Notes: generated from the letters alone by a model not told the origin. Positions 24,963 to 33,538 are shown, numbered from the stretch's first letter. The stretch: DNA of 60,505 nt from an uncultured Oscillospiraceae bacterium (GCA_934636655.1 CAKUAS010000013.1:1-60505); one strand, 5' to 3'. Made by a program: numbers and translations.

Positions 24963-25820
24963 TCAGATATTGCCCGTTACGGTAAGGACGGCAACACCCG
25001 GTGTAACGCTCCAAAGGCCGGCCGCTGTGTCCTGCGTGTAGGTCGCGGCGGGAACGGTCACTCGGCCGGCAATCGTTGCAAATGCTCCGGTTTCCGCGTT
25101 GTAGCTGTAGTTTCCGGTTTCAACCCATGTTTCGCCGTTCAGCGTCACAGTGATCGGCGCTCGCAGAATGGGCTCAAAGGTGTCGGAAACGATAAGCTCC
25201 GCTGCGGCGTCGGCAGCCTTGGCTCCGCTGTTTTGTATCGTAAAGGTGTAGACTATCTGCCCGTTTTCGGCGACAACCGTCGGGTTTAGCGCCTTGGTTA
25301 TGCTAAGAAGCGCCGCGGTGTCGGCCGTTACGGTCTCCGTGGCGGTCACGGCCTCGGTGAGTCCGCCGCCGCTTACAGTCACCGTGTTCACTATGCTGCC
25401 GCCTTCGCCGGGGGCGGCATAGTCATTGACGGCCGCCCTGTATACGAGCAGCGCATTGCCGCCTGCCGGCACGCTTATGCCGCTTATGCTGAGCGGTGGA
25501 CCGGCAGTTACGGTAGGGGAGGCCTGAAGAATTCCGTTTACATAATACAGAACAGTGCCTCCGGCAAACGTGAGAGGGGTCGCTGTTGTACTGCCGACGG
25601 TGTACGCGCCGAGATCGTCTGTCACGGTCAGGCCGTCGAAGGCCGCGGCACCGGTGTTCGTTATGCCGACAGCGTAGGTCAGCACCTCGCCGCGGCGGTA
25701 GTTTTCGGAGACCGATGTCTTGTTCACGGCGAGTACCTGAGTGATCTCGCCGGTAACTATATTTGAATCGGCGGTCACGCCGTTGTAGCTTATGCTGGCC
25801 TGGTTTGTGAATTGCGCCAT
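24963..25820 (-). CDS. DUF11-type repeat protein without signal peptide
   Basis: 285 residues from the ATG at 25820, chosen for the AAAGGAGG upstream. Two DUF11-like beta modules: VLTYAVGITNTGAAAFDG, TVTDDLGAYT and, later, IVYTFTIQNSGAKAADAA with VSDTFEPIL. These domains normally occur in long surface proteins, yet no signal peptide, sortase motif or membrane segment is present. Such short forms (MAQFTNQASISYNG start) are known from gut Clostridia. The composition is Ala/Thr/Val-rich with very few Cys and Lys, as in exported proteins. Function unknown. Confidence 0.65.
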   Translation of the reverse strand: MAQFTNQASISYNGVTADSNIVTGEITQVLAVNKTSVSENYRRGEVLTYAVGITNTGAAAFDGLTVTDDLGAYTVGSTTATPLTFAGGTVLYYVNGILQASPTVTAGPPLSISGISVPAGGNALLVYRAAVNDYAAPGEGGSIVNTVTVSGGGLTEAVTATETVTADTAALLSITKALNPTVVAENGQIVYTFTIQNSGAKAADAAAELIVSDTFEPILRAPITVTLNGETWVETGNYSYNAETGAFATIAGRVTVPAATYTQDTAAGLWSVTPGVAVLTVTGNI

Positions 25821-25901
25821 AGATATCCTCCTTTGCAGGTATGTGAACCTGCCATACATTTTATGCACCTATGGCGAGCATTGTTATTTACAGATTTGTA
25901 A

Positions 25902-25930
25902 TTGCATTTTTGCCCATGCGAGGCTATAAT
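25902..25930 (+). promoter_or_regulatory. Promoter of the TIR-LRR gene
   Basis: TTGCAT (25902-25907), 17-base spacer, TATAAT (25925-25930), 24 bases before the ATG. Confidence 0.65.
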
Positions 25931-25954
25931 TCTTCTATCACAAAGGAGAGAATC

Positions 25955-27514
25955 ATGAGCGATTTTGAGTATTTCAAGCCCTACGAGGGAGATAAACCGT
26001 ACATATTCATAAGCTATGCGCATGCCGACGATGACACAGTTCTCCCGATCGTCAGTGATATGCACCGCCGCGGCTATAACATATGGTACGACGAGGGGAT
26101 AGAGGTCGGCAGCGAGTGGCAGGAGTGTATAGCTTCGCATCTTGCCGATGCGCACCTTGTTATTGCGTTCATATCCAACGCCTATATGCGCTCGGATAAC
26201 TGCCGGCGCGAGATGCACTATGCGCAGTCGAAGAAAATAAAGACGATAAATATCTTCATTGAGGAGACCACGCTCACGCCGGGCATGGAGCTTCAGATCG
26301 GAAACATCTTTGCCCTGATGAAATATACCTATCCGAGCGACGAGTATTTTTACGATAAGCTGTACAGCGCGCCGCTTTTAAACAGCGAAAGCTTCGCCGA
26401 CTGCGCGCCGTGCCCGACGACCGGGACGCGGAAGTCCGTACCGTCCGCCCGGCCGGAAAAAAGCGCGAAAAAGGAAAAGAAAAAGCCCGGCAAGGGCAGG
26501 AGGATAGCGCGATGGTCGATAGCCGTCGCGGTGTTCGGCCTCGTTCTGGCGGCGCTCATAGTCGGCTATTTCACGGGCTATCTCGAAAAGCTCCTCACGC
26601 CGACAACGCAGATAGAAACGCTTTCCGACGATACGGTGTGCGAATTCAAAAACAGCGTTTTTGAAAATGCCGCACGTGAATATACCGGCAGGGCTACGGG
26701 CAATATCACCGTCGGCGAGCTCAAGGGTCTTACCGAGCTGTACATCGTCGGCGATGAGTACAGCCTGCACGAGCCGGGCTCGGGAGTGGGGCAGGTGAGC
26801 CAAAGCGATAAAACGGCGTCCTATACCGACTGGCAGGGTACCGAAAAGACCGTCGGACGCGGAAGCGTGAACGACCTTTCAGACCTTGCGTATTTCACGG
26901 GTCTTAAAACGCTGTGGCTCCAGTATCAGAGCCTGTCGGGGCTCGACACCATGCCCGCCTGCGCGATAACGAGCCTGAACCTCAACGGCAGCCGCGTATC
27001 CGACCTGACGGGCATCGGGAATCTCCCGGAGCTGCGCAGGATAAGCGCGGACTATGCCCCCGTCGGCTCGCTCGGCGACCTTAACAAGTGCCATGAGCTC
27101 ACCCACGCGTCGTTTATCGGCGCAAGCTGCACCGAGCTTTCGGCGTTCAAGCCGCTTACCAATATACAGAGCGTTGCGTTTTCCAACTGCTCGCTCAGCG
27201 ATATTTCACAGGTGCTGGATATGAGCTCGCTGCGCAGCGTGAAGCTTTACGACTGCAACCTCAGCGGCAGTTTTTTCAAGGCCTTTGACCGCGAGCGCGC
27301 GATAACCGAGCTCGAGCTCGTCGACTGCACCGTCGACTCCACAAACGGCCTTGCCGACTTCACGGGTCTCACAGTTCTGCGCCTTACGGGTACGCGCGGC
27401 GTGTCCGACTGGTCGGAGCTCGATTCCCTCACGGCGCTAAAGACCGTATACATTGACGACACCCTTTCCGACAGCTTCACCGGCGAGCATCAGTTTGAAA
27501 TAGTAATAGAGTGA
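25955..27514 (+). CDS. TIR domain - membrane helix - leucine-rich-repeat protein
   Basis: 519 residues from ATG 25955 (AAAGGAGAG upstream). Residues 14-135 form a TIR domain: YIFISYAHADDD, GYNIWYDEGIEVGSEW, and SNAYMRSDNCRREM, in which Glu86 stands at the catalytic position of NAD-cleaving TIRs. A Lys-rich segment (about 168-183) leads to one membrane helix (about 187-208). The remaining ~310 residues outside hold irregular leucine-rich repeats (LKTLWLQYQSLSGLDTM, ITSLNLNGSRVSDLTGIGNL, LTVLRLTGTRGVSDW). The order is reversed relative to Toll-like receptors (LRR-TM-TIR) but the topology, LRR out and TIR in, is the same. No effector partner gene is adjacent. Confidence 0.8.
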   Translation: MSDFEYFKPYEGDKPYIFISYAHADDDTVLPIVSDMHRRGYNIWYDEGIEVGSEWQECIASHLADAHLVIAFISNAYMRSDNCRREMHYAQSKKIKTINIFIEETTLTPGMELQIGNIFALMKYTYPSDEYFYDKLYSAPLLNSESFADCAPCPTTGTRKSVPSARPEKSAKKEKKKPGKGRRIARWSIAVAVFGLVLAALIVGYFTGYLEKLLTPTTQIETLSDDTVCEFKNSVFENAAREYTGRATGNITVGELKGLTELYIVGDEYSLHEPGSGVGQVSQSDKTASYTDWQGTEKTVGRGSVNDLSDLAYFTGLKTLWLQYQSLSGLDTMPACAITSLNLNGSRVSDLTGIGNLPELRRISADYAPVGSLGDLNKCHELTHASFIGASCTELSAFKPLTNIQSVAFSNCSLSDISQVLDMSSLRSVKLYDCNLSGSFFKAFDRERAITELELVDCTVDSTNGLADFTGLTVLRLTGTRGVSDWSELDSLTALKTVYIDDTLSDSFTGEHQFEIVIE

Positions 27515-27517
27515 AAA

Positions 27518-27548
27518 ATATCCCGAGTGCAAACGCACTCGGAATATT
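27518..27548. terminator. Bidirectional terminator
   Basis: CCGAGTGC pairs with GCACTCGG around AAAC, extended by AATAT/ATATT arms, between convergent genes. Confidence 0.65.
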
Positions 27549-27551
27549 GGT

Positions 27552-28142
27552 TTATTCGGTTTGCCCGGGTTCCTCCTCGGGCTTCGGCTCGATGGCCAGC
27601 GCGACGATCTTCTCGGTCAGCAGCTTATACAGATGCGAATATATCGCCGACTCGACGACGAGATGCTTCACCGCCGCGCCGTCCCTGCGGTCGAGGTCGA
27701 ACACATCGACGGCAAGCTGCTTTACCTGCTCCGTGCACAGGCGACACAGGCTGCGGTGGCGCATGACGAAATCGTCGTATATCTCTCTGACCTCTTCCTC
27801 GGGGATGTTCATGGGAATGATCTTACTGACGACAGAAATACTCAGGCTCTGCTTGAGCGTGCATATCATGATAAGGTATGCAAGGTGTACCCTTGTGTAT
27901 TTTTTCTTGACCGGAGCGGGCATGATCTTCATGCGGACGTAGTTATTTATCGTGCTTGGCGTGACTATCGGGTCGCTGCCCGGCGTGTGCGGAAACAGGT
28001 CAAGAAACTTTGCGACAAGCGATATAACCTGATCCATGTACAGATCGAAATCGGGGAGCTCGTCCCATGACGGGAGCGAAAAACGGGTTATGTATTTATC
28101 CCATCTGCGCAGCTTGGCTGCGATAAGCTTGCTGTTATATAT
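27552..28142 (-). CDS. DUF1836 protein, apparently starting at a rare ATA codon
   Basis: 196 residues if read from ATA at 28142. The first normal start is an ATG at 28037, which would remove 35 residues that belong to the family (YNSKLIAAKLRRWDKY, RFSLPSWDELPDFDLYM). AGGAGGT lies 7 bases before the ATA, an in-frame TAG stands just upstream, and no ATG, GTG or TTG occurs between that stop and 28037. DUF1836 (YkrK-like) proteins have a MerR-like helical N terminus (TPSTINNYVRMKIMPAPVKKKYTRVHLAYL) and are presumed DNA-binding. The hairpin just upstream is described at 28158. Confidence 0.7.
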   Translation of the reverse strand: MYNSKLIAAKLRRWDKYITRFSLPSWDELPDFDLYMDQVISLVAKFLDLFPHTPGSDPIVTPSTINNYVRMKIMPAPVKKKYTRVHLAYLIMICTLKQSLSISVVSKIIPMNIPEEEVREIYDDFVMRHRSLCRLCTEQVKQLAVDVFDLDRRDGAAVKHLVVESAIYSHLYKLLTEKIVALAIEPKPEEEPGQTE

Positions 28143-28157
28143 AAGTCGTACCTCCTA

Positions 28158-28188
28158 TAGCTGACAGGTGTTCGGTTCCCGTCAGCTA
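28158..28188 (-). repeat. Short hairpin related to the 60.1-kb element
   Basis: TAGCTGAC pairs with GTCAGCTA; the minus-strand sequence GCTGACGGGAACCGAACACC matches the start of the 279-bp element at 60094 (GCTGACGGGAGTCGAACACC) at 18 of 20 bases. The hairpin ends right before the DUF1836 ribosome site. Confidence 0.55.
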
Positions 28189-28352
28189 AGCTATGCTATA
28201 TTTAATACATTATAGCACCAAATTGAGAGCATGACAAGAAAATATGATATTCATTATTATTTACACAAAGGTATTTACTTAATGGGTAAAATGCGTTAAT
28301 ATAATATAACATATTAGATACGCAGCGTATCTTCTACACTCGGAGGTGTATG

Positions 28353-29222
28353 ATGTCAATTGAGGTATTCACTGATTCGGCGGCCAATATTCCGGCTGCA
28401 AAAATCGAAGAGATGAATATACATGTGATCCCGTGCAGCTATGAGCTGGGCGGCAAGATCATAAAGTGCCCGTCGGTTCCTGAAGACTTTGACGGTCACG
28501 AGTTTTACGATATGCTCCGCGCCAAGACCGAGGTCCGCACGAGCATGACCAATTCGCATGATATAGCCGAAGCGTTTGAGACAGAGCTTTCGCAGGGCAA
28601 CGATATTGTCTATATAAGCATTTCCTCAGGCATCAGCGGAACGTTCAATGCAGGGCGTTTGGCGGCCGAGGAACTGCGCGATAAGTATCCGGAGCGCCGC
28701 ATCGAGGTGTTCGACTCCATGGGCGCAGGTCTCGGCATAGGGCTGCTCGCAATGAAAGCCGCCGATTATCGCGACGAGGGACTTAACATGAATGCCCTTA
28801 TCGAGCATCTTGCGTCTGACCGCAGCGGTCTGTGCGAGTATTTCACGGTCGACGATCTTATGCACCTTCGCCGCGGCGGACGTCTTTCCGGCATTGCCGC
28901 AATGGTAGGCACGGTCCTTAACGTAAAGCCCCTCCTGCGCGGAGACGAGGAAGGCAAAATAGTCGTCTTCTCAAAGCTGCGCGGCAGAAAGAAAGCCATA
29001 GAAGCCATTGCTCATGAGTACGAGGCAAAGTCCGTTGACCCGCAGAATCAGCGTGTTGCGATAAGCCACGGCGACTGCCCCGAGGATGCCGAGAAGCTTG
29101 CCGAGCTGGTGCGCGAAATAGCCGAGCCTAAAGAACTGATTATTGCAATGCACGAGCCGTACACCGGTATCCACGTAGGACCGGGTATGCTCTCGCTGTT
29201 TTTCCTGGGCGCGGGAAGATAA
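28353..29222 (+). CDS. DegV-family fatty-acid-binding protein
   Basis: 289 residues from the second of two adjacent ATGs, which has better spacing to GGAGG. DegV proteins hold a fatty acid and in Gram-positives act as FakB partners of the fatty-acid kinase FakA. Typical segments: VFTDSAANIP, the VRTSMTNSHD lid, ISISSGISGTFNAGRLAAEEL, LMHLRRGGRLSG and the closing HVGPGMLSLFFLG. No fakA is adjacent. It stands alone between a hairpin region and a terminator. Confidence 0.88.
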   Translation: MSIEVFTDSAANIPAAKIEEMNIHVIPCSYELGGKIIKCPSVPEDFDGHEFYDMLRAKTEVRTSMTNSHDIAEAFETELSQGNDIVYISISSGISGTFNAGRLAAEELRDKYPERRIEVFDSMGAGLGIGLLAMKAADYRDEGLNMNALIEHLASDRSGLCEYFTVDDLMHLRRGGRLSGIAAMVGTVLNVKPLLRGDEEGKIVVFSKLRGRKKAIEAIAHEYEAKSVDPQNQRVAISHGDCPEDAEKLAELVREIAEPKELIIAMHEPYTGIHVGPGMLSLFFLGAGR

Positions 29223-29251
29223 TAAAAAAGACCGCCACAGGCGGTCTTTTT
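29221..29251. terminator. Bidirectional terminator after degV
   Basis: AAAAAAGACCGCC pairs with GGCGGTCTTTTT around ACA. Confidence 0.85.
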
Positions 29252-29262
29252 CTGGTTAAATA

Positions 29263-30003
29263 TCAATGATGATCCTTGGCGTTCGTGCCCTTGTCGCCTA
29301 CGCCGAAGTGGAGCTCCTTCATGCCCTCGACCTCGTCGCAGATGTCCTTGAGCTGGCAGACGGAGCAGTCTGTCGGCAGACCCTCCATGATGTGGGTCAG
29401 AGTGCTGGTTATAGCGTCGACTTTCTTTGCGTTTTCAAGCATTGCCTTGAAGTCGAGCGTGGGATCGGTGATGAAAATGACCTTGACGTTGAGGACGTTG
29501 GGGTCTTTTTTGTATGCCTCAATGTAGCGGTATCCGACCTGCTCAAAGTTTATGCCGCGCTTGATGGCTTTCTTGGAAACACGCACCTGCTCGCGGTGGC
29601 TCTCCGGCGACATGCGCACCATGTAGCCCTCGGGATAGACGTGGTACTTGCAGAACTCGATGTCCTTGAGCGCGCGGTAGACCTCCTCGTCCTCGCCCTC
29701 GAGAACGCCGACGCGCAGCAGAACTATGCGCGCGAAAGGAACGTCCTTCTTGATTGCCTTGAGATCGGGGCCGTAGAGCAGGACCTCGTCACGGCTCACG
29801 AGATCGGAGCTTGTAGTCGTGCAGATGTAGTTTGCCGAGCCCAGACCGAGAGCGCCGAGCTCATAGGCCGCGTCCGACTGGAGTACCAGCTCCGCCGAGC
29901 CGAGATCGGGCCATGCCTTGCCCGCTCTGTATGGCCAGACCTTGGGCGAGCCTTTTGACAGAAGCTCGTTGGTGTGTTCTATAAGAGCGTTATACAGTTC
30001 CAT
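29263..30003 (-). CDS. Stand-alone protein like the middle domain of acetyl-CoA synthase (CdhC/AcsB)
   Basis: 246 residues. The second half follows the middle region of the CO-dehydrogenase/acetyl-CoA synthase beta subunit: YPEGYMVRMSPESHREQVR, VRVSKKAIKRGINFEQVGYRYI, then CSVCQLKDICDEVEGM. In the full enzyme the equivalent cysteines help bind the A-cluster; here only three appear in a shortened C-x2-C-x5-C spacing and the C-terminal nickel motif is absent. No Wood-Ljungdahl genes are nearby. It may be a metal- or CoA-related protein of its own kind. The family link is judged by eye. Confidence 0.6.
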   Translation of the reverse strand: MELYNALIEHTNELLSKGSPKVWPYRAGKAWPDLGSAELVLQSDAAYELGALGLGSANYICTTTSSDLVSRDEVLLYGPDLKAIKKDVPFARIVLLRVGVLEGEDEEVYRALKDIEFCKYHVYPEGYMVRMSPESHREQVRVSKKAIKRGINFEQVGYRYIEAYKKDPNVLNVKVIFITDPTLDFKAMLENAKKVDAITSTLTHIMEGLPTDCSVCQLKDICDEVEGMKELHFGVGDKGTNAKDHH

Positions 30004-30120
30004 ATTATATTCTCCTTTTGCCTTATTTCCTTTGACTATATTATAGACGTTCAGTTCGATGAAACGTGTAGCAAATTCTACAAGGGCAAATAAATGTTAA
30101 AAAAATTGCATATATTCATG

Positions 30121-30155
30121 AAAAAACGAGGCCGTTTGCACGGACCTCGTTTTTG
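30121..30155. terminator. Hairpin ending the locus B operon
   Basis: AAAACGAGG pairs with CCTCGTTTT in a longer stem, 18 bases beyond the minus-strand TPM gene. Confidence 0.65.
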
Positions 30156-30172
30156 TGATTTAAAATTTGCGA

Positions 30173-31048
30173 TCAGAACGAGCCGCTTCTGCCGCCGTGA
30201 GTGACGCCGCCGCTCGAAACATGCGTGCTGCTGAAGCCGCCGCCCGAGCCGAAGCCACCGTGGTGACCACCGCCGTCGTTATCATCGTTTTTCGGACGTG
30301 CGGTCATGGTGACAGTGTGGTACAGGAAAAGATCCTGCTGCCTGCCGGGCCTGAAGCTGCCCGCTCGCAGATAGTCGGTCGCCGATTCGCGCATGGAAAC
30401 GGTCTTCATGCCGCTTTTCATGACACTCATGCCAATGATCGCTGCGAGAAGTCCGATGATGAGCGCCATGCCGAGCCAAGCGACGCTGAAGTAGCTGCCG
30501 TCGGACACAGGCTCATAGTTATCGTCGTAGTCGTTGTCAAAGCCGTCGGGATCATACGGCTGATCGTCGTCTTCCGCTGCGACGAGGCAGGGGCCGCAGT
30601 CTTTTATAAAGCTCGTGCACGCGCTGTACCAGTCGCCGTCGGAGAGATAGGGCACAAAATTATCCGAAATATATTCCAGATCGTCGTCCGTAAAGGCGTA
30701 TATGCCGTAGCCGGCGGTGGATATTGCCCACTTTCTCTCGGCAGAGCTTATCATGAGCAGTATGCCGCCCTTTGCATCGCCCTGACCGATGCCGTTTTCA
30801 TCGTAAAAATCATCGGCGTATTCCTGCGCGGTCTTTCCGTCGAGCGAGGGCGCGGTGACGATGGCGACATCGACATTGTATGTATTGCACAGCTCAGCAA
30901 GCTTTGCGTTGAGCATATCCGTGTCCGCGTCGCCGAACAGATCCTCCTGATCGTATACGACGCTTTTGGAGCTGTCGGCCAAAACCGAGGGGATAAGCGT
31001 GAAACATAGTATGAGCGCGAGAAGAACGGATAAAAATTTCTTATTCAT
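30173..31048 (-). CDS. TPM-domain protein, YdjH-like (locus B)
   Basis: 291 residues from ATG 31048, which follows GAGGAGG. Signal peptide (residues 1-24), a single TPM domain (about 30-170: QEDLFGDADTDMLNAKLAELCNTY, GGILLMISSAERKWAIST), a stretch of Asp/Tyr residues, one membrane helix (about 190-215), then a tail ending in GGGHHGGFGSGGG, like other YdjH/YgcG proteins. It is the last gene of the SPFH / zinc-ribbon / TPM operon. The locus A relative has two TPM domains. Confidence 0.82.
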   Translation of the reverse strand: MNKKFLSVLLALILCFTLIPSVLADSSKSVVYDQEDLFGDADTDMLNAKLAELCNTYNVDVAIVTAPSLDGKTAQEYADDFYDENGIGQGDAKGGILLMISSAERKWAISTAGYGIYAFTDDDLEYISDNFVPYLSDGDWYSACTSFIKDCGPCLVAAEDDDQPYDPDGFDNDYDDNYEPVSDGSYFSVAWLGMALIIGLLAAIIGMSVMKSGMKTVSMRESATDYLRAGSFRPGRQQDLFLYHTVTMTARPKNDDNDGGGHHGGFGSGGGFSSTHVSSGGVTHGGRSGSF

Positions 31049-31059
31049 GCCGCGCCTCC

Positions 31060-32154
31060 TCAATGAAACAGCAGAAGCTCGATAGCGTACGCTATGACCG
31101 AGCCCGCGGCGAAGATGCCGCCGAAATACTTCCGGTAGACGCTCTTGTCGATCGGCAGGTCGCCGACGAATTTGCCGGTCTGACCGTTCATGGCAAAGGT
31201 GTATTTATTTCCGTTCCATGTAGTATTGAGAAGCCATACGGGGTAGAGGGCATAGTGCTTTTTTCCGTCTGAAAACTGCACCGAAACATTCTCGGGAACG
31301 ACGGAATCATAGCCGGCCACGGTGCTGCGCAGGGCGATATCCGAGCTGTGCTTTACACGCTCGTTGGCTCTCTTGTTGCACTCATCGGCCGGTACGTCGT
31401 ACTTATCGGCAAGATAGCCGGACAGGTATGCGGTCTGAAAATCGACAGCCTCGCTGAAATCGAAGGGCTCGAGCGATTCCATAAGATCGTCCGGCATTTT
31501 CCGCGAGCCGTCGACGGGAATATGCTCAAAGCCCATGCTGCCGCTGCGCAGCAAACTGTAGTGGCTCGTCTCGGTATAGTCGTAATTGCCGTCGGACCAG
31601 AAGCGCGTTTTCGTTGCGCGGTATCGAGCCTCGGCGGAGGCGTCCGTGTCAAACAGCCAGAACGGAACGTACACGCCCTTGATCTCGTCGATGTGGTTTT
31701 CGCTTTTAAAGACCTTGGGCAGGAGCTTTTTGCCGCTCATATGCTTTTTGAGCGCCTCCTTGGCGGCCTTTTTATCGAGCTTGAAGGGAATGATATAGTC
31801 CGGCTTTAATTCGCCCGACAGTCTGGATTTAAAGATGGCGGGGTTGCCGCAGAAGGGGCAGCTCGTCGCCGAGGTGGTCTCGTCGGCGATTATTTCGCCG
31901 CCGCAGCTACTGCAGACGTAAACTCCTATGCCATCGGAATCGTCTTCAAAATGCTCCTTGCCGTCCTCGGATATCCAGTTCATATCGTCGGCCTTGGCGT
32001 TTTTAAGTTCATCATCATAGCTCTTGAGCGTTTCAAGGTCAAATTCGGTGTCACAGTAAGGGCATTTCATTTTGCTTGAGCTGATATCGTAGGAAATAAA
32101 TCCGCCGCAGCAGGGACATTTATATTGAAGTAAGCTTTCAGTTTCCATGGGCAT
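31060..32154 (-). CDS. Zinc-ribbon membrane protein, YdjG-like (locus B)
   Basis: 364 residues. The start ATG at 32154 overlaps the stop of the SPFH gene by one base (TGATG), so translation is coupled; METESLL two codons later is the alternative. Two zinc ribbons (CPCCGG ... CPYCD, and CSSCGGE ... CPFCGN) are followed by the ~230-residue core shared with locus A (LSGELKPDYIIPFKLDKKAAKEAL, VPFWLFDTDA, YALYPVWLLNTTW) and one C-terminal membrane helix. Identity to the locus A copy is high in the core and low in the linker. Likely partner of the SPFH and TPM proteins at the membrane. Confidence 0.82.
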   Translation of the reverse strand: MPMETESLLQYKCPCCGGFISYDISSSKMKCPYCDTEFDLETLKSYDDELKNAKADDMNWISEDGKEHFEDDSDGIGVYVCSSCGGEIIADETTSATSCPFCGNPAIFKSRLSGELKPDYIIPFKLDKKAAKEALKKHMSGKKLLPKVFKSENHIDEIKGVYVPFWLFDTDASAEARYRATKTRFWSDGNYDYTETSHYSLLRSGSMGFEHIPVDGSRKMPDDLMESLEPFDFSEAVDFQTAYLSGYLADKYDVPADECNKRANERVKHSSDIALRSTVAGYDSVVPENVSVQFSDGKKHYALYPVWLLNTTWNGNKYTFAMNGQTGKFVGDLPIDKSVYRKYFGGIFAAGSVIAYAIELLLFH

Positions 32155-33380
32155 CAAATAAGGTCGCTGCCGTTGAGCGCTTTGCCGCATTTAGGGCAGA
32201 ATTTCGGAGGATGCGCGGGATTCACGGACTCCCAGCCGCATTTGTCACATCTATATATCGGAGCGCCGGCGGGTCTGGGCTTGCCGCACTCGGAGCAGAA
32301 GCTGTCCTCGTTTACCGCGCCGCAGGAGCAGGTCCATGAGCTTGCATTCTGCTGAGCGGCAGCCGCCTTCTGCCCGGCCGCCATGCCGTACAGCGCCTGA
32401 GCGTTCACGCCGCCGGCGTTTGCCGCCATACCCATGCCCATGAAGCCCGTCATTGCGCCGCCGGTGTTTGCCGCCGCTGTGCGCATCGCGTCGGCCTGAG
32501 CGCCGGTGAGAGCGCCCGCCGCGAGGGCAGGATTTGAAAGCGCTGCCGCACGCTGGAGCTTCTTTATGGACTCCGCGTCCTCATCGGGGATGCTGACGGG
32601 ATTCATGGCAATGGAGACAACGCTTATGCCGCGAGTTTCAGACCATTTTTTCGTGAGCGTTTCGTTTATAAGGTCGCACAGCTCCATCGTGTGTGCAGGG
32701 ATCTGATTAGGGCGCATCTCCATGTCCGAGAGCTTTGAAAATGCAGGCTGAAGAGCACTGACAAATTCAGCCTTGAGCTGAGAGTCTATCTCCGAGCGCT
32801 CATAGTCCTGCTCGACATTGCCGCAGACATTGGTGTAAAACAGCAGCGGATTTGTGATTTTGTAGGAATACACGCCGTTGCATCTGACGCCCGTATCGAG
32901 GTCAAGACCTACGCGGCTGTCGACGACTCGGAAAGGGATCGGTGTAGCCGTCCCGAACTTGTTATCGACGATCTCCTTGGTGTTAAAATAGTAAACGCGC
33001 TGATCCTTGGCGGTGTCGCCGCCGAAGGTAAAGCGCTTGCCTATTGTCCTGAAGGTGTCTAATATCGCCTTGCTGAGAGAGCCGGAAAAGATGCTCGGCT
33101 CCGTGGAGGCATCGTAAATAAATTCGCCGGGCTCCGCGCAGACCTCGACGACCTTGCCCTGCTCGACTATTATCATGCACTGACCGTCGGCGACGGCTAT
33201 GCCCGAGCCGTTTGAAATGATGTTATCGTTTCCCTTGGTGTTGGACGAGCGCGAGGTGATGCGCTTTACGCCTTTAACAACGAGCGTGTCCTTATCGATC
33301 GCGTCACAGCAGAAAAACTCCTTCCACTGGTCGGCAATAGTTCCGCCGAGCGCTCCTGCGCCGGCTCTTATGAGTCCCAT
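32154..33380 (-). CDS. SPFH-domain protein with zinc ribbons, YdjI-like (locus B)
   Basis: 408 residues from the ATG at 33380 (AAAGGAAT upstream). It is co-linear with the locus A protein: MGLIRAGAGALGGTIADQW, VVDSRVGLDLDTGVRCNGVYSY, NPLLFYTNVCGNV, then a Met/Ala/Gly-rich segment without the poly-Gln tract and a ribbon region (CSCGAVN ... CSECGKP, CDKCGWE ... CPKCGK). Its last ribbon (YRCDKCGWESVNPAHPPKFC) is nearly the same as that of locus A. First gene of the operon, read from the promoter at 33448-33476. Confidence 0.82.
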   Translation of the reverse strand: MGLIRAGAGALGGTIADQWKEFFCCDAIDKDTLVVKGVKRITSRSSNTKGNDNIISNGSGIAVADGQCMIIVEQGKVVEVCAEPGEFIYDASTEPSIFSGSLSKAILDTFRTIGKRFTFGGDTAKDQRVYYFNTKEIVDNKFGTATPIPFRVVDSRVGLDLDTGVRCNGVYSYKITNPLLFYTNVCGNVEQDYERSEIDSQLKAEFVSALQPAFSKLSDMEMRPNQIPAHTMELCDLINETLTKKWSETRGISVVSIAMNPVSIPDEDAESIKKLQRAAALSNPALAAGALTGAQADAMRTAAANTGGAMTGFMGMGMAANAGGVNAQALYGMAAGQKAAAAQQNASSWTCSCGAVNEDSFCSECGKPRPAGAPIYRCDKCGWESVNPAHPPKFCPKCGKALNGSDLI

Positions 33381-33447
33381 AGTGCTTATTCCTTTCAAAA
33401 ACACGGTTTTTGTGTTGATATACAGACATATGACTGCAATTGCATAA

Positions 33448-33476
33448 ATTATATCATGTGCGGCATGCCCTTTCAA
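33448..33476 (-). promoter_or_regulatory. Promoter of the locus B operon
   Basis: On the minus strand TTGAAA (33476-33471), 17-base spacer and TATAAT (33453-33448). Confidence 0.7.
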
Positions 33477-33479
33477 CAC

Positions 33480-33508
33480 TTGCGAATATTAAATTATAGT
33501 GTTAAAAT
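33480..33508 (+). promoter_or_regulatory. Promoter of ahcY
   Basis: TTGCGA (33480-33485), 17-base spacer, TAAAAT (33503-33508). It lies back to back with the locus B promoter. Confidence 0.6.
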
Positions 33509-33538
33509 GAGTTGTTTTGTGAACAAGGGGGTCAATTT

